Below are positions 28,446-35,952 of a DNA stretch of 64,000 bases, piece after piece. The stretch's first letter is position 1. Each line of letters opens with the position of its first letter. The DNA is from Sphingobacterium sp. HMA12 (GTDB lineage: Bacteria; Bacteroidota; Bacteroidia; Sphingobacteriales; Sphingobacteriaceae): the NCBI RefSeq assembly GCF_002933815.1, contig NZ_BEYR01000002.1:62001-126000 (forward strand), given 5' to 3'. Position numbers and translations under genes: made by a program. Below the pieces are notes generated by a model. The model was not told the DNA's origin and did no database searches. It worked only from the letters and a program-made list of their open reading frames with translations.

Positions 28446-30911
28446 ATGAATCAATTTAAAATCTTATCCACAAGTATTGCATCGCTGTTCCTCATCCAGT
28501 TGGGGTTGGCACAAACGCCTAGGCTGACCAAAGACCCGAAGCTGAATGAAGAAATTTGGCAGACGGGTATTTTACATCGGCCACTGCCTTTAGACACGGT
28601 GCTTTCTTTGGAAAATTTAGGATGGAAAAAGAAGGTCCTACAGCGCTATCATCCAAAAGGAATCACCGACTTTAAAAATTGGCGTCAGCAGGGCGTCGGT
28701 AAAATATTTTTGGACAAGCAACAGGCACAGTCTAATCAAGGAAGCATAAAGCTGCAAGTGCCTACGGTACGTAATGAATGGGCGCCTGGCGCCCCAGCTG
28801 ATGGTGACTACGCCAACTATGGAGGTGCCTCGGCTGTCTTTGAAGTGGGCGGTGAAAACTGGGAGAAGTACAACCGTATTGTCTTTCGCATCTATCCCGA
28901 TTGTGAAGGCGGACGTAATATCCACTTAAACTTACATTATTACAACGATGGTAAGCAGAAGATTCCCGATGAATATTACCGCGAAGGAACGCATGAAATT
29001 AACTTGGTGAATCGCGAATGGAACACCTGTTACCTTGAAATAGGCGACTTGCCACGCGATAAGATTACGCGTATAGCTTTTGGTGTGCCCGGTTTTGGTA
29101 AAGACCGCACAACGGGTGACTCGCTAAACTTCTTTATCGATGGTATTGAGTTGCAAGAAATCGAACAGCCTGAACGCATGCTCGGCTGGCAGCCCGTCCC
29201 TAATCGTATCATCTATTCCTCTTCGGGCTATGATCAGCAAGGCTTGAAAACAGCGTTGCTGAGTGATGACAGCGAGAAAGCTAAGGTATTTAAACTGTTG
29301 CATGCGAGCGACGGTACGGTTGCTTACAAAGGAAAGGTGAAGACGGATAAAACGAGTATCGGTAGCTATCAGGTATTGGACTTCTCCGCATTTTCTACGC
29401 CAGGGCAATATATACTCAACGTCGACAACAACCGTACGGAGCCTTTTCGCATTGGTGCTAATATCTGGGAAAACTCCGTGTGGCGGGTGCTGAATTTTAT
29501 CTTCTGCGAGCGTTGTGGACATCCGGTATCCGAAAAACACGGCTCTTGCCATGCTGATATTGGCGCTACACATGAAGGGCTACGCTTAGCCTACAATGGT
29601 GGTTGGCACGATGCGGGCGATTTATCGCAGCAGAGTTTGCAGACAGGTGATGTGGTGTATGCCTTGTTAGAAATGGCCAATAAAGTGAAGGATGAAAACC
29701 ATGCGCTGTATCTACGCTTATTGGAAGAAGCCGAGTGGGGACTCGATTTCGTGTTGAAGACACGTTTAGGAAAAGGGTACCGAGCGAGTAGTGTCGGTAT
29801 TGTGATCTGGACAGATGGTCTTATCGGCAATATGGACGATATGAAAGCACGAGTGCATGATAGTCCGTTCGACAATTTCTTGTTCTCGGCCTATGAAGCC
29901 TATGGCGCGATGAGTGTCGGTAGAGATCCTGCACTAGCGGAAAAATTACGTAAAGTAGCCATAGAAGACTTCGACTTTGCCTTCGCAAAATGGAAAGAGA
30001 CCGGCTATGATCATTTCCCAATTTTTTGGGAGCATAGCTACAATACTTCGGAAAGTCAATTTATGGCGACCGCTTCTTGGGCAGCTAGTTTATTGTATAA
30101 GTTAACCAAAGATCCGAAATATGCGCAGCATGCCGTAGACTTTATGGAAGAGGTGCTGCTGTCGCAGCGCAAAACACCATTAGCCGATGCCGACGGCTTA
30201 AAAGGGTTCTTCTACCGCGATAAGCAACAGAACGTCGTCGTACATGCAAACCACCAGTCGCGCGAGCAGGTGTATGTACAAGCATTAGTCGCCCTTGCCG
30301 AAGGACAGCCTGGCCATTCACGGCAAAAGGCATGGCGTGAATCTTTGCAGTCCTATGGAGATTACTTGACGAAGATTATGAAATATACCGCGCCTTATGG
30401 CATGGCACCTGCCGGTGTGTACCACATTGACGAGGCGAAGGATTCCTTAAGTTTTAATAGACAGCATCTTTTTGCGGGAGCAAAAGCCAAAGATGACTAT
30501 GTCGATCAATTAAAGCAAGGGGTACATTTGGATAAGGAGTATTACTTGAAGCGTTTTCCGGTATGGTTTTCGTTCCGCGGTAATGCCGCGATTCACCTTA
30601 GTCATGGTAAAGCCGCGACTATCGTCGGTAAATTTTTGAAGAATGAAGATTTATTGCAGATTGGTCGCGAGCAGTTGTATTGGACGGTCGGAAAGAATCC
30701 ATTTGGACAGTCTTTAATCTACGGAGAAGGCGCTAACTTTGCACAGCAATATTGTCCGTTACCAGGCGAAATGGTAGGCGAAATGCCGGTCGGTATTCAG
30801 ACGCGTTATAACGAAGATGTGCCCTACTGGCCGCAAGCCAACAACGCTACGTACAAAGAGGTATGGATGACCACAGCCGGAAAGTGGCTCTCTTTGACAG
30901 CAGAATTTTAA
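28446..30911 (+). CDS. Glycoside hydrolase family 9 protein
   Basis: An 821-residue secreted enzyme (signal peptide about 1-22). Residues 75-240 form a carbohydrate-binding-like beta sandwich; about 252-335 is a CelD_N-type immunoglobulin-like domain; the GH9 (alpha/alpha)6 barrel starts about 340. The GH9 signature is visible in GGWHDAGDLSQQ with D389 and D392, and a C-terminal candidate acid glutamate sits in NNATYKEVWMTTAGKWL. GH9 enzymes usually cut beta-1,4-glucans, but members with a CelD_N domain include exo-acting beta-glucosidases and glucosaminidases, so substrate is open. It is the only obvious glycosidase of this SusCD locus. Confidence 0.88.
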   Translation: MNQFKILSTSIASLFLIQLGLAQTPRLTKDPKLNEEIWQTGILHRPLPLDTVLSLENLGWKKKVLQRYHPKGITDFKNWRQQGVGKIFLDKQQAQSNQGSIKLQVPTVRNEWAPGAPADGDYANYGGASAVFEVGGENWEKYNRIVFRIYPDCEGGRNIHLNLHYYNDGKQKIPDEYYREGTHEINLVNREWNTCYLEIGDLPRDKITRIAFGVPGFGKDRTTGDSLNFFIDGIELQEIEQPERMLGWQPVPNRIIYSSSGYDQQGLKTALLSDDSEKAKVFKLLHASDGTVAYKGKVKTDKTSIGSYQVLDFSAFSTPGQYILNVDNNRTEPFRIGANIWENSVWRVLNFIFCERCGHPVSEKHGSCHADIGATHEGLRLAYNGGWHDAGDLSQQSLQTGDVVYALLEMANKVKDENHALYLRLLEEAEWGLDFVLKTRLGKGYRASSVGIVIWTDGLIGNMDDMKARVHDSPFDNFLFSAYEAYGAMSVGRDPALAEKLRKVAIEDFDFAFAKWKETGYDHFPIFWEHSYNTSESQFMATASWAASLLYKLTKDPKYAQHAVDFMEEVLLSQRKTPLADADGLKGFFYRDKQQNVVVHANHQSREQVYVQALVALAEGQPGHSRQKAWRESLQSYGDYLTKIMKYTAPYGMAPAGVYHIDEAKDSLSFNRQHLFAGAKAKDDYVDQLKQGVHLDKEYYLKRFPVWFSFRGNAAIHLSHGKAATIVGKFLKNEDLLQIGREQLYWTVGKNPFGQSLIYGEGANFAQQYCPLPGEMVGEMPVGIQTRYNEDVPYWPQANNATYKEVWMTTAGKWLSLTAEF

Positions 30912-30930
30912 TACGTAAACAAGCATAAAG

Positions 30931-31722
30931 ATGTTCCATAAAAAATTAATAACCTTCGGAAAGACCTATCGTTCTTACCGTTATTTAGTAGCATTTTGGT
31001 TGCTACTTGGTGGCCTTGTACTGACAGCACAGGCACAAACAAAAGTTCTCGTCTTAACCGAAAGAGGAGGGCAGCATGCTTCCTTCACTGATACCGCCTT
31101 AGAGTGGTTGCGGAAGGCAGGAGAGAAGGATGGTTTCCAAATTGAAGAAATCAATAACCCCAAGAAAATTACCAAAGAATACTTAGCTCAATTTAAGACC
31201 ATTATTCAGCTGGATTATCCGCCTTATACTTGGTCAAAAGAGGCTGAAGATGCCTTCATTGACTATATCGAAAAAGGTAAAGGCGGATGGGTAGGCTTTC
31301 ACCATGCAGGTCTCCTTGGAGAGTTTGATGGCTACCCACTATGGCAATGGTTTTCTGATTTCTTAGGCGGTATCCGCTTTAAAAATTACATCGCTAAAAC
31401 AGCATCAGCTACAGTTTATGTCGAAGATAAAAAACATCCTGTGATGAAAGGAGTGAATCCACATTTCCTAATTCCGAACGATGAGTTCTATACTTTTGAT
31501 AAAAGTCCGAGAGAAAAAACACATGTATTGGCGCATGTTGATGAAGATAGCTATCAGCCACCTTCCGACATTAAGATGGGGGATCATCCTGTTATTTGGA
31601 GTAACCCACGCGTTAAAGCACGTAACGTATATTTCTTAATCGGCCATAGCGGTTCTTTATTTGCTTCTGCCGACTTTACCACGATGTTTAGCAATGCTAT
31701 CCACTGGTCCATAGGAAAGTAG
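30931..31722 (+). CDS. Secreted ThuA-like protein
   Basis: A 263-residue ThuA-like protein, distinct from the one at 27514. The signal peptide is long (basic residues 1-15, hydrophobic to about 36, ending TAQAQ). Fold landmarks are KVLVLTERGGQHASFTD, QLDYPPYTWSKEAEDAFIDY, GGWVGFHHAGLLGEFDGYP and DHPVIWSNPRVKARNVYFLI, with a late GHSGSLF segment. It ends the PUL and is followed by a hairpin terminator. Its presence with a second ThuA protein around a GH9 gene suggests a 3-keto-glycoside step, but that is inference. Confidence 0.87.
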   Translation: MFHKKLITFGKTYRSYRYLVAFWLLLGGLVLTAQAQTKVLVLTERGGQHASFTDTALEWLRKAGEKDGFQIEEINNPKKITKEYLAQFKTIIQLDYPPYTWSKEAEDAFIDYIEKGKGGWVGFHHAGLLGEFDGYPLWQWFSDFLGGIRFKNYIAKTASATVYVEDKKHPVMKGVNPHFLIPNDEFYTFDKSPREKTHVLAHVDEDSYQPPSDIKMGDHPVIWSNPRVKARNVYFLIGHSGSLFASADFTTMFSNAIHWSIGK

Positions 31723-31732
31723 ATTCTAAGAG

Positions 31733-31779
31733 TGAAGCCGTTCCAAATTTTAGTATTGAGACGGCTTCATTATTTTTGT
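31733..31779 (+). terminator. Rho-independent terminator closing the PUL
   Basis: TGAAGCCGT (31733-31741) pairs perfectly with ACGGCTTCA (31761-31769), followed by a T-rich stretch. It lies just before the left att repeat and so belongs to the chromosome flank, not to the island. Confidence 0.75.
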
Positions 31780-31784
31780 TTTTA

Positions 31785-31798
31785 GTAGCCCGTAGGGG
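31785..31798. repeat. Left att site (tRNA-Glu 3'-end duplicate)
   Basis: GTAGCCCGTAGGGG is an exact copy, in the same orientation, of the 3' end of the tRNA-Glu gene at 59322-59335. It stands alone here with no tRNA body, as expected for the distal att site. Confidence 0.8.
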
Positions 31799-31902
31799 GA
31801 TTTAAAATATTGCTTATTTGTGACATTAACATATATTTTTTTTATTCGGGGTTCTTTTTGAGGTTCTTTATATTAGGTGAACTTTCTGCACAGTATAGCG
31901 AT

Positions 31903-32583
31903 CTATTGACCTTTGGATCCAACCAAAACTATTTCAAGACCGGTTTTTTGCTTTATGGATTCAAGCTCTTCTTTACTATAAAATCCAAGAACGAAATCTT
32001 GCGCACCGGTGTCAAAAATGGTAAGCCGACCTTTGGTTTGGTACTTCTCTGCCAAAAGTTGAACTTTGTCAAATAATTCTACATCAACCCATTCTCCGTC
32101 CACTTTTAGTGACCATTTATAGCTATCACCATGACAATTAAAAGAGATCCAAGCTTTTCCCCCTTCTATATCGATATAATCTTGAAGGTTATCAAATATT
32201 AACTCCCCATTTATAATTCTGGAAATATGTCGCATTATGTCGATATAGTCACCATTCTTCTCAATTGTCTCGAGATCAACGTTCCAGCATTTATCCGTTA
32301 TCGATGTCCAAGGCTCTCTTTCTATTGTCTGTCCCAATGTTTGGTACATCAAACTATAGGGCCGGTCTTCAAAATCTCTGTGTCCATTTTGCCAACGATT
32401 GATGTCAGAGGTGTCTACACCGTAATTCAGAGTAAATCCAAGATTCTGAAAAGTTTCAAATTGTTCTTGAAATGATATTATATCCTGATGCTCCTCCTTT
32501 AATTTGGTCTGCCCATTACAGCTGATTAGACCAAATACGAAGGATATAATGCCAATCATTAAAGGTAAACAGTTTGATTTCAT
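31903..32583 (-). CDS. Lipoprotein of unknown function
   Basis: A 226-residue putative lipoprotein; the start is placed at the ATG at 32583 because it gives a proper lipoprotein signal peptide with the lipobox cysteine C22 (VFGLISC). The frame runs 24 codons further upstream without a signal-like start. The mature part is acidic and aromatic, with segments such as WISFNCHGDSYKWSLKVDG and GRLTIFDTGAQDFVLGFYS near the C-terminus; no family is recognised. It is the first island gene inside the left att site and follows the two-helix membrane gene on the same strand by 95 bases. Confidence 0.75.
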   Translation of the reverse strand: MKSNCLPLMIGIISFVFGLISCNGQTKLKEEHQDIISFQEQFETFQNLGFTLNYGVDTSDINRWQNGHRDFEDRPYSLMYQTLGQTIEREPWTSITDKCWNVDLETIEKNGDYIDIMRHISRIINGELIFDNLQDYIDIEGGKAWISFNCHGDSYKWSLKVDGEWVDVELFDKVQLLAEKYQTKGRLTIFDTGAQDFVLGFYSKEELESIKQKTGLEIVLVGSKGQ

Positions 32584-32678
32584 ATTTAAGTCTATCTTTG
32601 CAAATTCTATGCGATAGGTTGCCTGAGATTCAATAAGGCTAGTGATACCATCCATTGTTAATTATTTTTAAACGACAA

Positions 32679-33569
32679 TTACCTAATATCGATACGTTTA
32701 AATCGAAAAAATGAATTGAAGATTTTTCTTATAAACCTTGCGATTCCTTTTTTCCAACCTATGATGCCCAAAATACCTACACCAGAAAGACCGATCAAGA
32801 AAAAAATCATCTTAACCACAGCAGGAAAATCTTTTTCAATGGCATTAAGTTTAACTAAGCCATATGATATAGTCGCCATTAGTGAAATAACTATTAGCCA
32901 AGAGATAATATTCGCCAAAAGATCCGCTCTACGGTTGAAGGTTGGCAAAAAAACGTCTAGATCGTATTGTTGTTGGGCATTTAACAATGATTTTTTCTCA
33001 ACTGCAATTTCTATTGCTCTAAGGGATGATAAATTTAAAAAATCGTCCTCATAATATGGGAAAGGCTTCATCCAGTGTGCGGAGAATACACTATTGATCT
33101 GCATGGACTGAAACTGTTCATCTCCGGAAATGGACTGGTAGAGCATTGATATTTGGTGAAAATCGTTCTTTGCATTTAGATTGCCGGCCAGGATATTCTT
33201 GAAGGTTTCCCTGATCTTTTTATCTTCGCCGAAAGAACCTGACAGAGAAAGATTGATCACCTCCGAAACCCAAGCTGTCTCTAATCCGAATTTTGCTATT
33301 GCTGTCACAACGCTGAACAAAAGATAGTTGTCATATATCCAGTGGCTTTCCTTAGTAGGGTGCCTCTTGGACAATATTTGGACATATTTTTTTGCTGCGT
33401 CCCCGTTGTTTACTTTTACTGCGATAAGAAGGTTCAGCGCGACATTGCTCGCGTTGGATGTATCATCGGAGTAATTTCCTACCTTGTTGGAGGTAATTTC
33501 TTGGATGATCGGTTCCAGTGGAGACTCCCTGAGCCTCTGAAAGAATGCTCCCTGTTCTATAGAAACCAT
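32679..33569 (-). CDS. Two-helix membrane protein coupled to PIWI fragment
   Basis: A 296-residue protein with a soluble, mostly helical N-terminal region (about 1-215) and two C-terminal membrane helices (about 218-239 and 251-272), ending in a very basic tail (KKGIARFIRKIFNSFFRFKR). There is no signal peptide. Its ATG lies inside the last codons of the PIWI-fragment gene (13-base overlap), which indicates translational coupling. Membrane proteins are known partners of inactive long Argonautes, where they kill or depolarise infected cells; assigning such an effector role here is inference from the overlap and topology, as no conserved domain is recognised. Confidence 0.7.
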   Translation of the reverse strand: MVSIEQGAFFQRLRESPLEPIIQEITSNKVGNYSDDTSNASNVALNLLIAVKVNNGDAAKKYVQILSKRHPTKESHWIYDNYLLFSVVTAIAKFGLETAWVSEVINLSLSGSFGEDKKIRETFKNILAGNLNAKNDFHQISMLYQSISGDEQFQSMQINSVFSAHWMKPFPYYEDDFLNLSSLRAIEIAVEKKSLLNAQQQYDLDVFLPTFNRRADLLANIISWLIVISLMATISYGLVKLNAIEKDFPAVVKMIFFLIGLSGVGILGIIGWKKGIARFIRKIFNSFFRFKRIDIR

Positions 33570-33919
33570 TTTTTATTTCTTAAAGGCCTGACAAATAATG
33601 GATCCCATCCAGGGATGTTACTGAGCTTGTTGAGCTGATCCGTAATAAAGGTGGCGTACATCAATGATACCGGTAATTGCGTTGGGTTAAAAGTCCTGAA
33701 CGAAATGTTGGTAAGGCGATACACCTGCTGAACGATGTAAGTCGGATCCGTAAAAGTCGACCTTGGATGGATCCTTATTAACAATGGCCCGGTAAAGCCC
33801 TGCTTACCGGATTTGATATCAGTCGGTCCCTTGAGTTGCAACAGACAGACCCCTGATTCCAACATCAAATTGGTGCCTTTGTTCTCTGCTTCTTTCTTGT
33901 CCGTTATATTGATGTACAT
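33557..33919 (-). CDS. C-terminal PIWI-domain fragment (truncated prokaryotic Argonaute)
   Basis: A 120-residue reading frame that resembles only the last part of a prokaryotic Argonaute PIWI domain: the segment GPLLIRIHPRSTFTDP, a helix with VYRLTNISFRTFNPTQLPVS, LMYATFITDQLNKLSNIPGW, and the hydrophobic C-terminal end RNKKWFL that in Argonautes folds back toward the guide 5' pocket. Full-length Argonautes are several hundred residues, so the N, PAZ and MID domains and most of PIWI are missing. It starts 20 bases after the bfmA stop, behind the same leader motif (ACAAACGAATTTT) found before bfmA and the HTH gene, as if a deletion joined the mobilisation operon to the Argonaute interior. Family call is by eye. 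It could be non-functional or a minimal partner of the membrane protein. Confidence 0.6.
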   Translation of the reverse strand: MYINITDKKEAENKGTNLMLESGVCLLQLKGPTDIKSGKQGFTGPLLIRIHPRSTFTDPTYIVQQVYRLTNISFRTFNPTQLPVSLMYATFITDQLNKLSNIPGWDPLFVRPLRNKKWFL

Positions 33920-33939
33920 AAAATTCGTTTGTCTTTTAG

Positions 33940-34524
33940 CTATAAGAGATCTATCTGTTTTCGTGTTACCCGGACCAGTTCTTCCTTCTCCTTAGCGGAC
34001 GTCATCATCCCAAAGCCGTCCCTTGTGCGGATATAGTTCTCCAAAATGTACCGGAACTGATCTTTCAGGGCTTCCTTTGTAGCAATGTTGGCCGAGATCC
34101 CATCCAGTGAGCCCAACGCCATCTTTATGATATCGGTAAGGCTTTTCTGCCCGTCGAGCATGTCCCTGTCCACTTCCAGTACGACCTTGTTATGTTTCTG
34201 CTGGCTGTTAAAAAAATCAACGATATTCTTCTGGCTCCGGGTCATCCGGTCAACTTCCCTTTTGATGGGGATCAGAATGTCATTTTCCTGTGTCCGGATA
34301 AACCCGATGTAATCTCTGTGTTGTTTGAGGAGCGTATTCTTGAGCAACTCGTCGTTGACATCCAGCGGGTCCTTTTTGCTGCGATGGAAATAGTCCACCA
34401 TCTGGGCAAAGACCAGGCGTTGTGGCCTGCCCAGTTTCAGGGCGATCCTTTCCATCTTTACGGCTGTCTGTGCATCGTACTTGATCGTCCTGAGCAGTCC
34501 GTTCTTCATTTTCTGTGCTTCCAT
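33940..34524 (-). CDS. BfmA/BtgA-like mobilisation protein
   Basis: A 194-residue protein resembling the BfmA/BtgA accessory mobilisation proteins of Bacteroidota elements, which help the relaxase at the transfer origin. Recognised features are a short N-terminal DNA-binding-like region (LRTIKYDAQTAVKMERIALK), the segment VDYFHRSKKDPLDVNDELLK, the helix HRDYIGFIRTQENDILIPI and a predicted coiled C-terminal half. The frame extends upstream to 34743, but that part is low-complexity and lies over inverted repeats; ATG 34524 has the leader motif ACAAACGCATTTT directly before it. A relaxase gene normally follows such genes; here the PIWI fragment does, pointing to a deletion. Confidence 0.75.
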   Translation of the reverse strand: MEAQKMKNGLLRTIKYDAQTAVKMERIALKLGRPQRLVFAQMVDYFHRSKKDPLDVNDELLKNTLLKQHRDYIGFIRTQENDILIPIKREVDRMTRSQKNIVDFFNSQQKHNKVVLEVDRDMLDGQKSLTDIIKMALGSLDGISANIATKEALKDQFRYILENYIRTRDGFGMMTSAKEKEELVRVTRKQIDLL

Positions 34525-34537
34525 AAAATGCGTTTGT
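34525..34537 (-). promoter_or_regulatory. Conserved leader motif before bfmA
   Basis: ACAAACGCATTTT (minus strand) lies immediately before the ATG. The same ACAAACGNATTT core precedes the PIWI fragment (33920-33932) and the HTH gene (35552-35566) at 1 to 3 bases from their starts. Its role (translation-start context or operator) is unknown. Confidence 0.45.
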
Positions 34538-34563
34538 TCGTCTGACCATATATCTAACTGTCC

Positions 34564-34619
34564 ATATATCCAGTAGGCTATATATCCATATAGCTGTATA
34601 TGTAGCCTACTGGATATAT
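34564..34619. repeat. Long inverted repeat upstream of bfmA
   Basis: ATATATCCAGTAGGCTA (34564-34580) pairs perfectly with TAGCCTACTGGATATAT (34603-34619) around a 22-base loop that can itself pair further. A 17-bp stem right upstream of a mobilisation gene is what a relaxase/accessory-protein recognition site at an oriT looks like; a protein operator is an alternative. Confidence 0.6.
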
Positions 34620-34700
34620 CGGACCCTGCCGAGGGTTCCTTTTTCTTCTGTTTTGCCGTTCCCAGCGGCCATGGGAACCCCAGGAGGGTTCCCAAAAAGT

Positions 34701-34720
34701 CCCTCACGGTACCGTGAGGG
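34701..34720. repeat. 20-bp perfect palindrome
   Basis: CCCTCACGGTACCGTGAGGG is fully self-complementary. It lies inside the candidate oriT/control region, between smaller hairpins. Function unknown; a dimeric DNA-binding protein site is likely. Confidence 0.7.
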
Positions 34721-35233
34721 CAAGCAGGTGAGGCTCTGCCCAACCTCCGCTTGCTCCGATTTTCTCTGGAAAATTGGACCTTCTGACCCGATAGGGTCAG
34801 GGGCAGTGCGGTGGAAAAGCGACCGTCGCAAGGCGGTCTTCATCTCCCTCCTTTCATAGGATGCGACTGCTCTCTGTAAGTTTCCTCCCTCCATTTTTTG
34901 GAGAGAGGAACAGTATAGGAAGAATAGGTTACCCTCAGCGAGTTGTAAAGGAGCCTAGTAGTTGTAAAACCTAGTAGATATCGGGATATGTGGAGTGCTA
35001 TATTACTACTGGGCAATATATCGAGATATATAGAATCATGATAGGCTGGTCTACCAGCATCATGAAAGAATGATGTCATGATTTCTTTATATCTTGGTAA
35101 GCAGAGCTGATGAAGCCTGTTCTGTAGCTCCATTTTGCTTTCGAAAAATAAAACAGAGATGGTGTGTTGAATTACCAGATCACTTAATAAGCGTATGTAC
35201 GGAAAATGGGTTTGCGCACCTGCGGAATGTTGG

Positions 35234-35551
35234 TTAGCCAAGATCATTATTGGCCTCCTTTCCTGCTTTTGAAAGAGCTTCACGGATTGCCGCGTCAGAG
35301 AAGAACACTTTCCGACCTATTCTGTGGGGAACCAATATTCCGGCCTTCTCCCAATAGTGCATCGTAGAATAAGCGATCCCTAATAACTTTCGGGTCTCAG
35401 GTCTTGTCCTGTAACCAATACCTGAATGATTTTGTGGAGTTTGCTTTTCTTTAACCTCTCCAGATAATGCTTCTTTAACTGCTGATCTGACCTCCTTGGA
35501 TAGAAGCTCCTTGAACTCCGAATCCGAATAACTTGTAAGTATCTGTGCCAT
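35234..35551 (-). CDS. Helix-turn-helix protein (excisionase/MerR-like)
   Basis: A 105-residue DNA-binding protein. The C-terminal half has the winged-helix pattern of Bacteroidota element HTH proteins: RPETRKLLGIAYSTMHYWE, AGILVPHRIGRKVFFSDAAI. The N-terminal half (residues 1-40) is a charged helix. ATG 35551 is preferred to an upstream start at 35575 because it lies directly after the leader motif shared with bfmA. Such proteins next to mobilisation genes act as excision or copy-control factors; which of these applies is not known. Confidence 0.75.
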   Translation of the reverse strand: MAQILTSYSDSEFKELLSKEVRSAVKEALSGEVKEKQTPQNHSGIGYRTRPETRKLLGIAYSTMHYWEKAGILVPHRIGRKVFFSDAAIREALSKAGKEANNDLG

Positions 35552-35952
35552 ACGAAATACGTTTGTATAGCACAATATTCAAAGGGATTCATTGAGGGAC
35601 TAATCACTAATTCAAATCTAACTTTGATATAGAGGATCAATTGATTCTGATCTGTGTGTTGAATTTGGATATCGAAAAATATCTTAGTCTACATAGAATG
35701 ACTTTTGTCATCTACTTTTTTGCTGGTATTTGTGACGAAAATAATCAGGATAAGCAAGATTTGTTTACCCTAAATTATATAGAAAAATCTGCCAAGATGG
35801 CGATCCTTGAAAAGTTAAAGCTTTTCTAACTATACTATTGAAAGTCGAACCGACGATATTCTATGTCGTTTTAAGTTAGAAAACCATATTGGTAAAATTA
35901 GACTAAACAAAAGAATTCTAAACAAATTTGAACATGGAGTCATTATCGGTCC
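35552..35952. other. Intergenic stretch, no clear gene
   Basis: About 400 AT-rich bases between the HTH and substrate-binding-protein genes. A short plus-strand frame, from the ATG at 35698 to a stop at 35829, gives a protein-like 43 residues (MTFVIYFFAGICDENN...) and may be a gene remnant, but it has no recognised relative. Confidence 0.35.

Larger units (their letters stand above)
34525..35233. other. Noncoding control region, candidate oriT
   Basis: About 700 bases between bfmA and the HTH gene with no convincing gene; short frames on either strand are low-complexity and overlap palindromes. Structures seen: the 17-bp inverted repeat (34564-34619), GGGAACCC/GGGTTCCC (34673-34693), a 20-bp perfect palindrome (34701-34720), CTGACCC-GATA-GGGTCAG (34783-34800), and TTCCTC-C-CTCCA pairing with TGGAG-A-GAGGAA (34882-34910). 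Further right is a doublet of CCTAGTAG near 34954 and 34970. This density of hairpins next to bfmA suggests the transfer origin or replication/regulation region of the element. Confidence 0.5.

Noticed and set aside
34525-34743. N-terminal extension of the BfmA-like protein
   Set aside because: The extra residues are low-complexity and lie over inverted repeats; the leader motif precedes ATG 34524.
34607-34894. 95-residue minus-strand frame over the palindromes
   Set aside because: It lies on inverted repeats and its translation follows the repeat composition, not a protein pattern.
34840-35283. 147-residue minus-strand frame between bfmA and the HTH gene
   Set aside because: Composition is low-complexity and biased, it overlaps the hairpin region and the HTH gene, and it resembles no protein family.
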